Source of the DNA: Aquabacterium sp.
GTDB lineage: Bacteria; Pseudomonadota; Gammaproteobacteria; Burkholderiales; Burkholderiaceae_C
DNA length: 64,000 nt
Assembly (NCBI RefSeq): GCF_029946005.1
Contig: NZ_JAQSDR010000027.1
Coordinates: 62,001 to 126,000 of the forward strand
Direction: 5' to 3'
A program made the position numbers and the translations under genes. The notes below the pieces were generated by a model. That model saw only the letters and a program-made list of their open reading frames with translations, did no database searches and had not been told where the DNA came from. This document shows, piece after piece, positions 7,410-17,805 of the stretch; position 1 is the stretch's first letter; each line of letters opens with the position of its first letter.

Positions 7410-7859
7410 ATGTCCACCACCAACACCGTCCGTCTGCACCGCGTCATTCGCGCCACGCCCGAACGCCTCTACCGCGCCTTCCTGGATGCCAATGCCATGG
7501 CCAAGTGGTTGCCTCCGCATGGCTTCACTGGCAAGGTCCACGAGATGGATGCCAAGGTGGGCGGCGGCTACAAGATGTCGTTCACCAATTTCAGCTCGGG
7601 CAACAGCCACTCATTTGGCGGCAAGTACCTGGAGCTCGTGCCCAACGAGCGCCTGCGTTACACCGCCGTGTTCGACGACCCGAACTTGCCCGGCGAGATG
7701 CAGACCACGGTCACGCTGAAGGCCGTGTCTTGCGGCACCGAGATGAGCGTGGTGCAAGAAGGCATTCCCGCCATCATCCCCGCCGAGGGTTGCTACCTGG
7801 GGTGGCAAGAATCGCTGGCCTTGCTCATCCAGTTGGTCGAGCCCGAGATCCCTGGCTGA
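7410..7859 (+). CDS. SRPBCC/AHSA1-like protein
   Basis: The protein has 149 residues. The opening VRLHRVIRATPERLYRAFLD and the following AMAKWLPPHGF are hallmarks of the AHSA1/START-like helix-grip family. A WxxSLxxLxxLxE-type C-terminus (WQESLALLIQLVEPE) completes the fold. Members bind hydrophobic ligands; many are of unknown physiological role. The ATG at 7410 lies behind a CAGGAG site. The next gene begins 2 bases after its stop. Confidence 0.85.
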   Translation: MSTTNTVRLHRVIRATPERLYRAFLDANAMAKWLPPHGFTGKVHEMDAKVGGGYKMSFTNFSSGNSHSFGGKYLELVPNERLRYTAVFDDPNLPGEMQTTVTLKAVSCGTEMSVVQEGIPAIIPAEGCYLGWQESLALLIQLVEPEIPG

Positions 7860-7861
7860 CC

Positions 7862-8389
7862 ATGATGGGTGCCGTCAGGCCAGGCCTTCTGCCCGCGAAT
7901 GCGCTGCTGGCTTCTTACCAGCAGCAAGGCGTGTACACGGACTGCTTTTGCGTGGACGTGCCGCGTGCCGTGTCTCACGCCGAGTTTGTCGAAGCGTTCT
8001 ATACCACCCCCTTGTTCAAGCTTGAGCGCTTCATCCTGTCGACCCTCGTTTCAAAGCCCTCGACAGACCAACAGGCCAGGCAATTGGCGGCCGGAGACAC
8101 CCAATCCTTTGCGGCCTGGAGCGTGGAGGGGCGAAGCAAGAACCAGTTGCTGCTTTGCGATTTCCTGGGACGCACCCGGTCGTGGTTGATGAGCGACGCG
8201 GATGACGTCGCCCATCCCGGGGGAACGCGCTTGTATTTTGGCTCCGCCTTCTTGCCCAAGGTGGATCGAAGCTCTGGCGAAACGCGCTACGGCCTGGAGT
8301 TCCACGCGCTCAAGGGCTTTCATCGCTACTACTCTGAAGCACTCTTGCGGTCAGCGCAATCGCGCTTGCTGCGCCCACCATCACCCTGA
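7862..8389 (+). CDS. Conserved protein of unknown function
   Basis: The protein has 175 residues and no signal peptide or membrane segment. Visible features are an N-terminal CFCVDVPRAVSHAEFVEAFY region, a central SWLMSDADD and a strand-rich C-terminal half (TRLYFGSAF, YGLEFHALKGFHRYYSEALL). It vaguely recalls DUF2867-type ligand-binding folds, but I would not assign it. It sits directly after the AHSA1-like gene and 9 bases before the TfoX-N gene, so the three probably share a transcript. Confidence 0.55.
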   Translation: MMGAVRPGLLPANALLASYQQQGVYTDCFCVDVPRAVSHAEFVEAFYTTPLFKLERFILSTLVSKPSTDQQARQLAAGDTQSFAAWSVEGRSKNQLLLCDFLGRTRSWLMSDADDVAHPGGTRLYFGSAFLPKVDRSSGETRYGLEFHALKGFHRYYSEALLRSAQSRLLRPPSP

Positions 8390-8398
8390 GGCAAGTCC

Positions 8399-8752
8399 AT
8401 GGCTACCGACCAAAGCTTCGTCGACTACATCTGCGAGCAATCGAACCTGGGCGGCCGCCTCTCGCACAAGAAAATGTTCGGCGAGTACGCCCTCTACCTG
8501 GACGGCAAGGTCATCGCGTTCGTGTGCGACAACCACCTGTTCGTCAAACCCACGGCCGAAGGCAAGGCCGTGCTGGGCACCGTGTCCGAGCACCCACCTT
8601 ATCCAGGCGCCAAAATGTACTTTCGCCTTGGCGACGAGATCGACGATCAATACCTGTTGCAGCGCGTGTTCCAGGCCACAGCCGATGCCTTGCCATTGCC
8701 CAAGCCCAAAGCCGTCAAGCGCAAAACCCCCAAAAAAGCCAAGGCCCCATGA
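8399..8752 (+). CDS. TfoX N-terminal domain protein
   Basis: The protein has 117 residues. The N-terminal about 95 residues (FVDYICEQSNLGGRLSHKKMFGEYALYLDGKVIAF, then LFVKPTAEG and YPGAKMYF) form a TfoX-N domain. A lysine-rich tail follows (KAVKRKTPKKAKAP). In TfoX/Sxy this domain contributes to competence regulation, but stand-alone TfoX-N proteins are common and mostly uncharacterised. It lacks the TfoX C-terminal domain. It is followed at once by a strong hairpin terminator. Confidence 0.88.
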   Translation: MATDQSFVDYICEQSNLGGRLSHKKMFGEYALYLDGKVIAFVCDNHLFVKPTAEGKAVLGTVSEHPPYPGAKMYFRLGDEIDDQYLLQRVFQATADALPLPKPKAVKRKTPKKAKAP

Positions 8753-8753
8753 G

Positions 8754-8787
8754 AAAAGCCCGAGGGGCGGGGCGCACTCGGGCTTTT
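8754..8787. terminator. Bidirectional Rho-independent terminator
   Basis: A perfect inverted repeat pairs AAAAGCCCGAG (8754-8764) with CTCGGGCTTTT (8777-8787) around a 12-base loop. A-tract and T-tract ends make it work in both directions. It sits between the TfoX-N gene (+) and the thiolase gene (-). Confidence 0.9.
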
Positions 8788-8821
8788 CAAAGCATGACTT
8801 CAGCGAGTCAAAGCGCCGTCA

Positions 8822-10006
8822 TCAGATGCGCTCGATGATCATCGCAATGCCTTGGCCGCCGCCAATGCACATCGTGATCAGGGCATAGCGGCCCTTGATG
8901 CGTTGCAGCTCGTACAAAGCCTTGGTCACCAGGATGGCACCGGTGGCGCCCACGGGGTGGCCCAGCGAGATGCCTGAGCCATTGGGATTGGTCTTCTCGT
9001 TGGGGAAGCCCATTTCCTTGGACACGGCGCAGGCCTGGGCGGCGAAGGCTTCATTGGACTCGATCACGTCCAGGTCGGCCACGGTCAGGCCGGCCTTGGC
9101 CAGCGCAGCCTTGGAGGCGGGCACGGGGCCGATGCCCATGTACTCGGGCTCGACACCGGCGTGGCCATAGGACACCAGGCGGGCCAGGGGCTTGAGACCC
9201 AGTTGCTTGGCCTTCTCGGCCGAGGCCATCACCACGGCACCCGCGCCGTCGTTCAAGGTGGAGGCGTTGCCGGCGGTGACCGTGCCTTCTTCCTTCTTGA
9301 AGGCGGGTTTCATTTTGCCCAGCGCGTCGACGGTGGTGTCGGCCTTGACGCCTTCGTCGGTGTCGAACAGCACCACGCCCTTGCGGGTCTTGATCTCGAC
9401 GGGAACGATCTGTTCCTTGAAGTAACCGGCGGCCTGTGCGTTGGCAGCGCGTTGCTGCGACTGCACCGCATAGGCGTCTTGCTGCTCGCGGGTGATGTCG
9501 TAGCGAGCGGCCACGTTTTCCGCGGTGATGCCCATGTGGATGTGCATGCGCGGGTCCTGCAGCGCACCCAGCACGAAGTCCAGCATCTTGACGTCGCCCA
9601 TGCGCGCGCCCCAGCGGTTGCTGGTGACCAGGTAAGCGCCACGGCTCATGGATTCAGCACCAGCGCCAATGGCCACGTCGCAGTCACCCAGCAAGATGGA
9701 CTGGGCGGCCGACACGATGGCCTGCAGACCCGAGCCGCACAGGCGGTTCACGTTGAAAGCGGGGGTTTCTTGCGGCACGCCGGCGTTCAGCGCGGCCACG
9801 CGGCTGATGTAGGCGTCTTGCGGCACGGTGGGGATCACATGACCTAGCACCACGTGGCCCACGTCCTTGGGCTGCACGCCAGCACGTTCCATCGCGGTCT
9901 TGATGACCAGCGCGCCCAGATCGGCCGGGGGCACGTCCTTGAGCGAGCCACCAAAGGTGCCGATGGCGGTGCGGGCGGCGCCCACAAAAACGACTTCACG
10001 AGTCAT
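8822..10006 (-). CDS. Acetyl-CoA C-acetyltransferase (thiolase)
   Basis: The protein has 394 residues, the normal length for biosynthetic thiolases (PhaA/AtoB type). The acylated Cys is C90 in NRLCGSGLQAI, the His is in GHPVGATGA, and the second Cys is in CIGGGQG near the C-terminus. It condenses two acetyl-CoA to acetoacetyl-CoA (or the reverse), feeding polyhydroxybutyrate or fatty acid and ketone metabolism. The start at 10006 follows an AAGGA site; an in-frame ATG 15 bases upstream is less likely. It is transcribed in the same direction as cbbR. No phaB or phaC is adjacent, so the pathway is not settled. Confidence 0.95.
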   Translation of the reverse strand: MTREVVFVGAARTAIGTFGGSLKDVPPADLGALVIKTAMERAGVQPKDVGHVVLGHVIPTVPQDAYISRVAALNAGVPQETPAFNVNRLCGSGLQAIVSAAQSILLGDCDVAIGAGAESMSRGAYLVTSNRWGARMGDVKMLDFVLGALQDPRMHIHMGITAENVAARYDITREQQDAYAVQSQQRAANAQAAGYFKEQIVPVEIKTRKGVVLFDTDEGVKADTTVDALGKMKPAFKKEEGTVTAGNASTLNDGAGAVVMASAEKAKQLGLKPLARLVSYGHAGVEPEYMGIGPVPASKAALAKAGLTVADLDVIESNEAFAAQACAVSKEMGFPNEKTNPNGSGISLGHPVGATGAILVTKALYELQRIKGRYALITMCIGGGQGIAMIIERI

Positions 10007-10058
10007 GGTGTTTTCCTTCAAGAGAGGTGGGTGGGATGTGATCGAAGCGATTGTCAGA

Positions 10059-10999
10059 TTATGCCGCGTCGGGCGCTGGCGAGGTCGAATCCTGCGCGCC
10101 CATGATTTTTTCCGCGTGTTCCAGCACGAAGTAGCGAAAGGCCTCGGCGGCGGGCGAAAGCACCTTCGACACCTCGTGCACGATGTTCCAGGTGCGCCTC
10201 AGGGGCGTGCCTTCAAAGTCCACCAAGTGCAGCAGGCCGTTTCGCAACTCTGGTGCTACCGCGTGCAGCGACAAAAAGCCGATGCCCAATCCTGCTGTGA
10301 CCGCCGCCTTGATGGTTTCGTTGCTGGCGATCTCCATGCCGATGCGCGGCGCCATCTGGTGGTGCTTCAAATAGGCGTCCAGCACCTCGCGAACCTCGGA
10401 GCCCACCTCGCGCGCGATGATCGGGTGGTTCATCAGCGTATTGAGCGGCGGGTGCCCCACCCCCAGCAAGGGGTGTCCAGGCGGGCAAACGAACACCATG
10501 GCATGGCCCGCAAAAGGCTCGGCGCGCATGGCGTATTCCTTGGGTGGGCGGCCCATCACCGCCAAGTCGATTTCATTGCTGTGCATGCGCGCCATCAGCT
10601 TGGTGATGTCGCGGGTCACGTCCAGTTTGACGTCGACCCCAGGATGTTCAGCGCGAAATCGCGCCAGCAACTGCGGCAGGAAATAACCCGCCGTGCTGAT
10701 CAGACCAATGGTTAACACCCCCGTCTGCACCCCCTTGAACCGGGCCATGACGTTGTCCGCATCCTTCAAAGTTGAAAGCAAACGTTTGGCGTAGACCAGG
10801 AAGTACTCGCCCCCCATGGTCAGCTGGATGTTGCGGCCCTGGCGCTCAAACAGGGGCATGCCGACATGGCCTTCCAGCTCCTTGACCTGCATGGTCACCG
10901 CAGGGGGCGAGAGGTGCAAAACCTCGGCCGCACGGCTGAAGCTGAGCTGCCTGGCGACCTCCGTGAAGACCCTTAATTGCCTAAAAGTCACGCTTCTCA

Positions 11000-11000
<1 letters not shown>
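10059..11000 (-). CDS. cbbR: CbbR, LysR-type activator of the Calvin operon
   Basis: The protein has 313 residues. Residues 1-65 form the LysR winged-helix domain (TFRQLRVFTEVARQLSFSRA, then LSPPAVTMQVKELE), followed by the periplasmic-binding-like effector domain. It is divergent from cbbL with a 121-base gap, the classic cbbR arrangement. CbbR proteins sense metabolites such as RuBP or NADPH in related bacteria and activate cbb transcription; which effector acts here is not visible. The identification as CbbR rather than another LysR rests on both family resemblance and position. Confidence 0.93.
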
Positions 11001-12606
<1,606 letters not shown>

Positions 12607-12629
12607 AGCTGGGCAAGGAGAACCACACC

Positions 12630-13073
12630 ATGATGACCAACCCCACCGGCCGCCTCACGCAAGGCCAGTTCAGCTTCCTGCCCGATTTGACCGACGAAGA
12701 GATCGCGCTGCAGATCGAATACGGCCTGCGCAAGGGCTACGCCTGGAGCGTGGAATACACCGACGATCCACACCCCCGCAACACCTACTGGGAGATGTAC
12801 GGCAACCCCATGTTCGACCTGAAGGATGCCGCTGGCGTCATGACCGAACTGAAGGCCTGCCGCGACACCTTCGGGCGTGGCCACTACATCCGGCTGATGG
12901 CCTTTGACTCCACCCGTGGCGTTGAGACCATCGCCATGAGCTTCATCGTCAACCGCCCCAAGAAGGAACCTGGCTTCCGCCTGGAGCGCCATGAAGTCGA
13001 TGGCCGCTCGGTGCGCTACACCATGAGCGCCTATGCGCTTGGTGAGCCCGAAGGCGAGCGCTACAGCGACTGA
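12630..13073 (+). CDS. cbbS: RuBisCO small subunit, red-type
   Basis: The protein has 147 residues. The family motifs [36 protein letters not shown] and [12 protein letters not shown] are present. The extended C-terminal part ([19 protein letters not shown]) is the extra beta-hairpin region of red-type small subunits, which lines the central channel of the holoenzyme. The start is ATG 12630 after an AAGGAG site; the immediately following ATG at 12633 is equally possible. It lies 23 bases after cbbL and 2 bases before cbbX. Confidence 0.98.
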   Translation: MMTNPTGRLTQGQFSFLPDLTDEEIALQIEYGLRKGYAWSVEYTDDPHPRNTYWEMYGNPMFDLKDAAGVMTELKACRDTFGRGHYIRLMAFDSTRGVETIAMSFIVNRPKKEPGFRLERHEVDGRSVRYTMSAYALGEPEGERYSD

Positions 13074-13075
13074 CC

Positions 13076-14059
13076 ATGAACGCGCCGCTCTACACCATCC
13101 CTGGCAGCACGGCCCGTGCTGCGGCTGAAGAGACCGTGGCTGCAACACCTGTGGCGGCCGTCAGCTCTGAAGCCATCCAGGCCCCTGTGCCACGCACCGT
13201 GGCCGAGGTGCTGGCCCAAAGCCGCATCGATGATGTGATGGACGAGCTGGAGCGCGACCTCGTGGGCCTGGCCCCGGTCAAGACCCGCATCCGCGACATC
13301 GCGGCCCTGCTGGTGATCGACAAGCTGCGCGCAGGCTTCGGCCTGTCGGCGCAGAGCCCGTCGTTGCACATGTGCTTCACGGGCAACCCTGGCACGGGCA
13401 AGACCACGGTGGCCTTGCGCATGGCCGAAATCCTGCACCGCCTCGGTTATGTGCGCAAAGGCCACCTCGTGGCCGTGACGCGTGACGACCTGGTCGGCCA
13501 GTACATCGGCCACACGGCGCCCAAGACCAAGGAAGTGCTCAAGAAGGCCATGGGTGGCGTGCTCTTCATCGACGAGGCCTACTACCTCTACAAACCCGAG
13601 AACGAGCGCGACTACGGGCAGGAGGCCATCGAGATCCTGCTGCAGGTGATGGAGAACCAGCGCGACGACCTGGTCGTGATCCTGGCGGGCTACAAGGACC
13701 GCATGGACAACTTCTTCCAGAGCAACCCGGGCATGTCATCCCGCATTGCGCACCACCTGGACTTTCCCGACTACGCCACGCCCGAGCTGCTCAGCATCGC
13801 TGACAAGATGCTGGGCCAGCAACACTACACCTTTGGCGAAGGCGCGCGTGAAGCCTTCGACGACTACCTGGGCCGCCGCCTGGAACAACCCCACTTTGCC
13901 AACGCCCGCAGCGTTCGCAATGCCCTGGACCGCGCCCGCCTGCGCCAGGCCAGCCGCCTGTTCGAAGACCGCAACCGCGTGCTGACCCGCGATGACTTGA
14001 CCACCATCGAAGTGGCCGACATCCGATCCAGCCGCCTGTTCGCCGTGCCCACGACTTGA
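13076..14059 (+). CDS. cbbX: CbbX, red-type RuBisCO activase (AAA+)
   Basis: The protein has 327 residues. It carries Walker A GNPGTGKT at 103-110, the pore-loop segment GQYIGHTAP at about 141-149, Walker [12 protein letters not shown] from 162 and an arginine-finger region [17 protein letters not shown]. CbbX is activated by RuBP and pulls on the CbbL C-terminus to release inhibitory sugar phosphates. An N-terminal tail of about 40 residues (Ala/Val-rich) precedes the conserved TVAEVLAQS start and looks unstructured. It begins 2 bases after cbbS. Confidence 0.97.
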   Translation: MNAPLYTIPGSTARAAAEETVAATPVAAVSSEAIQAPVPRTVAEVLAQSRIDDVMDELERDLVGLAPVKTRIRDIAALLVIDKLRAGFGLSAQSPSLHMCFTGNPGTGKTTVALRMAEILHRLGYVRKGHLVAVTRDDLVGQYIGHTAPKTKEVLKKAMGGVLFIDEAYYLYKPENERDYGQEAIEILLQVMENQRDDLVVILAGYKDRMDNFFQSNPGMSSRIAHHLDFPDYATPELLSIADKMLGQQHYTFGEGAREAFDDYLGRRLEQPHFANARSVRNALDRARLRQASRLFEDRNRVLTRDDLTTIEVADIRSSRLFAVPTT

Positions 14060-14079
14060 TCGAACGATCTTTCGTTCGA
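14060..14079 (+). promoter_or_regulatory. Intra-operon RNA hairpin after cbbX
   Basis: A perfect 8-base inverted repeat, TCGAACGA and TCGTTCGA around a 4-base TCTT loop, begins one base after the cbbX stop. No T-run follows, so it is not a standard terminator. It could stabilise the upstream cbbLSX message or mark a processing site. Confidence 0.5.
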
Positions 14080-14113
14080 GCCCCCACATAACAACTCACA
14101 GAGAACCCCCACC

Positions 14114-15208
14114 ATGAACACCACGCCAGTTGTGGAACTGACCGAAGCCTTGGCCTTGAACCTGTCGGGCATGCCGCCCGATGTGGCCCAGGCTTTGAGC
14201 GAAACCTTGCTGACCATCGCGCAGGCTTGCGCGGCCATCAGCGAGGTTGCGGCGCAGGGTGCTTTGGCGGGGGCCCATGGCCTGGCGTCGTCCAGCAACT
14301 CGCAAGGTGAAGACCAGAAGAAGCTGGACGTGATGGCCGACGATGTGCTGTCGGCGGCGATGGCCGCTTGCCCGCACGTGGCCGGTTGGGCCAGTGAAGA
14401 GCACGAGATGCCTTTCGTGTCCGACGAGCATGGCAACCAGGGGCGCTACCTGGTGGTGTTTGATCCGCTGGATGGTTCGTCCAACATCGAAGCCAACATC
14501 TCGGTGGGCACGATCTTCTCGGTGCTGCCGCATCCTTACCGCGGCACCACCCCAGGTGAAATGGGCTTTCTGCAACCCGGGCAACAGCAAGTGGCCGCCG
14601 GTTATGTGCTGTATGGCCCGTGCACGGTGATGGTGTTGACCTGTCGCCAGGGCGTGCAGATGTTCACCCTCGACCGCACCACCCTGCACGGCGATGGCCC
14701 GGCCCGTTGGGTGCTGACCCAGTCCGAGGTGCGCATCCCCGTGACCACGCGCGAGTTCGCCATCAACGCGTCCAACCAGCGCTTCTGGGAAAAGCCCGTG
14801 CAACGCTACGTGGCCGAATGCATCGCCGGTGAATCCGGCCCGCGCCACAAGGACTTCAACATGCGCTGGGTGGCCAGCATGGTCGCCGAGGTGCACCGCA
14901 TCATGACGCGCGGTGGTGTGTTCATGTACCCGCGCGATGAGCGCGAACCGCGCAAGGCAGGCCGCTTGCGCCACATGTACGAAGCCGCCCCCATGGCCTT
15001 GCTGGTGGAGCAGGCCGGTGGTCGTGCCGTCAATGGCACGCACGATCTGCTGGAGGTTGTGCCCGACACCTTGCACCAACGCGTGCCTGTCATCCTGGGT
15101 TCGAAGGAAGAGGTCGACCGCATCGTCAGTTACCACGCCGATCCGCACGAAAACGTGTCGTGGCAGTTGTTCAAGACGCGCTCGCTGTTCGTTCAACCTC
15201 AAGCCTGA
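14114..15208 (+). CDS. cbbF: Class I fructose-1,6-bisphosphatase
   Basis: The protein has 364 residues, slightly longer than the typical class I enzyme. It shows the metal-binding signature VVFDPLDGSSNIEANISVG, GWASEEHE, the phosphate-site region RYVAECIAGESGPRHKDFNMRW and the C-terminal RPVNGTHDLLE-like block (AVNGTHDLLEVVP). It hydrolyses fructose-1,6-bisphosphate, and in Calvin-cycle settings often sedoheptulose-1,7-bisphosphate as well, to regenerate RuBP precursors. It lies 54 bases after cbbX, with a hairpin in the gap. Confidence 0.96.
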   Translation: MNTTPVVELTEALALNLSGMPPDVAQALSETLLTIAQACAAISEVAAQGALAGAHGLASSSNSQGEDQKKLDVMADDVLSAAMAACPHVAGWASEEHEMPFVSDEHGNQGRYLVVFDPLDGSSNIEANISVGTIFSVLPHPYRGTTPGEMGFLQPGQQQVAAGYVLYGPCTVMVLTCRQGVQMFTLDRTTLHGDGPARWVLTQSEVRIPVTTREFAINASNQRFWEKPVQRYVAECIAGESGPRHKDFNMRWVASMVAEVHRIMTRGGVFMYPRDEREPRKAGRLRHMYEAAPMALLVEQAGGRAVNGTHDLLEVVPDTLHQRVPVILGSKEEVDRIVSYHADPHENVSWQLFKTRSLFVQPQA

Positions 15209-15222
15209 TCGGGTGATTCGAC

Positions 15223-16098
15223 ATGTCTCGCAAACACCCCATCATCGTGGTGACCGGCTCCAGCGGCGCTGGCACCAGCACAGTCAAAAGCACCTTTGAC
15301 ACCATCTTTCGGCGCGAGGGGATCACCCCGGCCGTGATTGAAGGCGACGCGTTTCACCGCTACTCGCGCACAGAGATGAAGGTGAGGGTGGCCGAGTACG
15401 AGCGCGAAGGCGTTGCCCTGAGCCACTTTGGCCCCAAGGCCAACGAGTGGGAGATGCTGGGCAAGCAGTACCAGGCCTATGGCGAAACCGGCCGCTGCCA
15501 AACCCGCTACTACCTGCACAACGAAGCCGAAGCCGTGCCCTATCAGCAAGAACCCGGCACTTTCACGCCCTGGTCGGACACCCCTGTCGATACTGACGTG
15601 CTGTTCTACGAAGGCCTGCACGGCTGTGTCAAGACCGACGAGGTTGACCTGGTGCGCCACGTTGACCTGAAGATCGGCGTGGTGCCCATCATCAACCTGG
15701 AGTGGATCCAAAAGATCCACCGCGACACCAAATTTCGCGGCTACAGCAAAGAGGCCGTGTCCGACACCATCCTGCGCCGCATGCACGATTACGTGCACTA
15801 CGTGTGCCCCCAATTTGGCGAAACCGACATCAACTTCCAGCGCGTGCCGGTGGTCGACACCTCCAACCCCTTCATTGCCCGCGATGTGCCTACCGCTGGT
15901 GAGAGCATGACGGTGATCCGCTTCCGCAACCCGCGTGGCATCGACTTCCCCTACCTGCTGTCCATGATCGGCGACTCCTTCATGTCACGCGCCAACACCA
16001 TCGTGGTGCCTGGCGGCAAGATGGACCTGGCCATGCAGCTCATCCTCACCCCCATGATCCTGCGCCTGATGGAAATCCGCCGCGCGCAGATGCGTTAA
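15223..16098 (+). CDS. cbbP: Phosphoribulokinase
   Basis: The protein has 291 residues, the normal length for the proteobacterial class I enzyme. The P-loop is HPIIVVTGSSGAGTSTVK at about residues 5-22, followed by EGDAFHRYSR and the later FYEGLHGCVKTDEVDLVRHVDL block, which carries the catalytic Asp/Glu region. It phosphorylates ribulose-5-phosphate to RuBP, the RuBisCO substrate. It lies 14 bases after cbbF. Confidence 0.97.
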   Translation: MSRKHPIIVVTGSSGAGTSTVKSTFDTIFRREGITPAVIEGDAFHRYSRTEMKVRVAEYEREGVALSHFGPKANEWEMLGKQYQAYGETGRCQTRYYLHNEAEAVPYQQEPGTFTPWSDTPVDTDVLFYEGLHGCVKTDEVDLVRHVDLKIGVVPIINLEWIQKIHRDTKFRGYSKEAVSDTILRRMHDYVHYVCPQFGETDINFQRVPVVDTSNPFIARDVPTAGESMTVIRFRNPRGIDFPYLLSMIGDSFMSRANTIVVPGGKMDLAMQLILTPMILRLMEIRRAQMR

Positions 16099-16121
16099 CC
16101 GTGCTTGTGCACGCCCCAAAA

Positions 16122-16811
16122 ATGACCATTCAACTCATCACCTTCGACCTGGACGGCACCATGGTGGACACCGCAGCCGAGATCGCCGAGGCGGCCAACC
16201 GCACGTTGGCCGAAATCGGTTTGCCACGGCGCCCTTTGGGCGATGTCACCAAGCTGATCGGCCACGGCACGCGCGAGCTGATGAAGGGCTTGCTCAAGCA
16301 GGCCAAGCAAGCGGGTGAGTCCCTGGTGGACACCCTGGACGTCGAAGCCGTCATGCACTGTTTTGAGCGGCACTACAACGACACCACCGGCACCGACAGC
16401 CAGTTGTACCCGGGTTGCCTGGAAGGCCTGGAGCGCCTGCGCACCGCTGGGGTGCGTTTGGCCTGCGTCACCAACAAAGAAGTGCGCTTTGCTCACAAGG
16501 TGCTGGAGGTGACCGGCCTCGCCCCCTTCTTTCAGATCGTCCTGGGCGGGGACAGCCTGGCAGAAAAAAAACCCCATCCATTGGTGATTGAGTATTGCCT
16601 TGAAGCGCTGAATGTGGATAAATCACACACAGCGCATGTGGGCGACTCCTCAATTGACGTGGAGACCGCTCAGCGTGCTGGCGTGGCTGCCTGGGCCGTT
16701 CCCTACGGTTATAACGGCGGACAACCCATTGAAGATTCCCATCCTGACGGCGTGTTCACCGACATCGCCCGAATCGCTGACCATGTGCTCAATCTGCGCA
16801 TGGCCGCTTAA
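16122..16811 (+). CDS. cbbZ: Phosphoglycolate phosphatase (HAD)
   Basis: The protein has 229 residues. HAD motif I is TFDLDGTMVDT (nucleophile D of DLDGT), motif II lies in ACVTNKE, and the lysine and motif III are EKKPHP and HVGDSSIDVETAQRAG. It removes 2-phosphoglycolate formed by RuBisCO oxygenation, consistent with its position as last cbb gene. ATG 16122 gives a standard N-terminus; an upstream GTG at 16101 is in frame but adds a non-conserved extension. Confidence 0.94.
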   Translation: MTIQLITFDLDGTMVDTAAEIAEAANRTLAEIGLPRRPLGDVTKLIGHGTRELMKGLLKQAKQAGESLVDTLDVEAVMHCFERHYNDTTGTDSQLYPGCLEGLERLRTAGVRLACVTNKEVRFAHKVLEVTGLAPFFQIVLGGDSLAEKKPHPLVIEYCLEALNVDKSHTAHVGDSSIDVETAQRAGVAAWAVPYGYNGGQPIEDSHPDGVFTDIARIADHVLNLRMAA

Positions 16812-16840
16812 TTGTCAACCGACGAGTTAAGGAGATATTC

Positions 16841-17437
16841 ATGGCTGTGACGACCCCCATTGCTGACCTTGGCTGGCACGCTGCACCCTTTCGCCTGAGG
16901 GGGGTGGACGGCAAGATGCACACGCTCAAGGAGTTGTCTGGCCGCCATGGCACGCTGGTCATCTTCATCTGCAACCACTGCCCCTATGTGAAGGCCGTGT
17001 TGCCGCGCATCATCCGCGATGCCCGCGAGTTGCTGCCATTGGGCGTCAACACCATCGCCATCAACTCGAACGACGAGTCCACCTACCCGGACGACAGCTT
17101 TGAGAACATGCAGCGCATCGCTGCCGATATGGATTTCCCTTTCCACTACCTTCATGACGACACGCAAGACGTGGCGCGCGCCTATGGTGCCGTTTGCACG
17201 CCTGACTTTTACGCCTTTGATGGCGGCGGCTGCCTGCACTACCGTGGACGCCTGGACGCTTCGGGCCGCGAACCCGCACCTGAAGACGCCCCTCGCGAGT
17301 TGTTCGACGCCATGCGCCTGATCGCCTACTACGGCTATGGCCCTGGCGACCAGTACCCCAGCATCGGGTGCTCGATCAAATGGCGGGAGACCGAGCCGGT
17401 CGAGGTACCTTCAGGCAAGAAGGCCCTGGCCGCCTGA
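16841..17437 (+). CDS. Thioredoxin-fold (AhpC/TSA-type) redox protein
   Basis: The protein has 198 residues with a thioredoxin fold. The motif FICNHCPYVKAV carries C-N-H-C in the CxxC position, and AVCTPDFYAFD supplies the cis-Pro region. This CNHCPYVK group is a widespread, poorly characterised redoxin family. It follows cbbZ by 29 bases with its own AAGGAG site, so it may be co-transcribed with the Calvin operon. No signal peptide is present. It converges on the DUF427 gene with a 3-base gap. Confidence 0.85.
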   Translation: MAVTTPIADLGWHAAPFRLRGVDGKMHTLKELSGRHGTLVIFICNHCPYVKAVLPRIIRDARELLPLGVNTIAINSNDESTYPDDSFENMQRIAADMDFPFHYLHDDTQDVARAYGAVCTPDFYAFDGGGCLHYRGRLDASGREPAPEDAPRELFDAMRLIAYYGYGPGDQYPSIGCSIKWRETEPVEVPSGKKALAA

Positions 17438-17440
17438 GCT

Positions 17441-17722
17441 TCACTCTTCGATCGAGACGCCGCGCATGAAGGCCACGCGGCCCTTGATCTCTTGGGCGGC
17501 TTCCTTGGGGTCGGGGTAGAACCAGACTGCGTCCTGGTTGGCATTGCCATCCACGAATAAGGTGTAGTAGCTGGCCTCACCCTTCCACGAGCACATGGTA
17601 CGTCGATTGCTGGACAGCACGTACTCGCGCTTGAGCGCGCTCTCGGGGAAGTAATGGTTGCCTTCAACCACCACGATGTCGTCACTTTCGGCGACGATCA
17701 CGCCGTTCCAGATGGCTTTCAT
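17441..17722 (-). CDS. DUF427 family protein
   Basis: The protein has 93 residues. The pattern MKAIWNGVIVAESDDIVVVEGNHYFP, then YFP(E/D)SALKREYV, then CSWKGEASYYTLFVDG and AVWFYPDPKEAAQEIKGRVAF is the DUF427 fold. The biochemical role is unknown and the protein probably cytoplasmic. It is divergent from egtB with a gap of about 80 bases. Confidence 0.9.
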   Translation of the reverse strand: MKAIWNGVIVAESDDIVVVEGNHYFPESALKREYVLSSNRRTMCSWKGEASYYTLFVDGNANQDAVWFYPDPKEAAQEIKGRVAFMRGVSIEE

Positions 17723-17805
17723 GTTTTGCTCCTGATGACCCCTGTCATCGACTGTGCAACTGTACTTCGGTTATCGTGGGCTCCATCCGAGCCTGCTGAT
17801 TTGTC

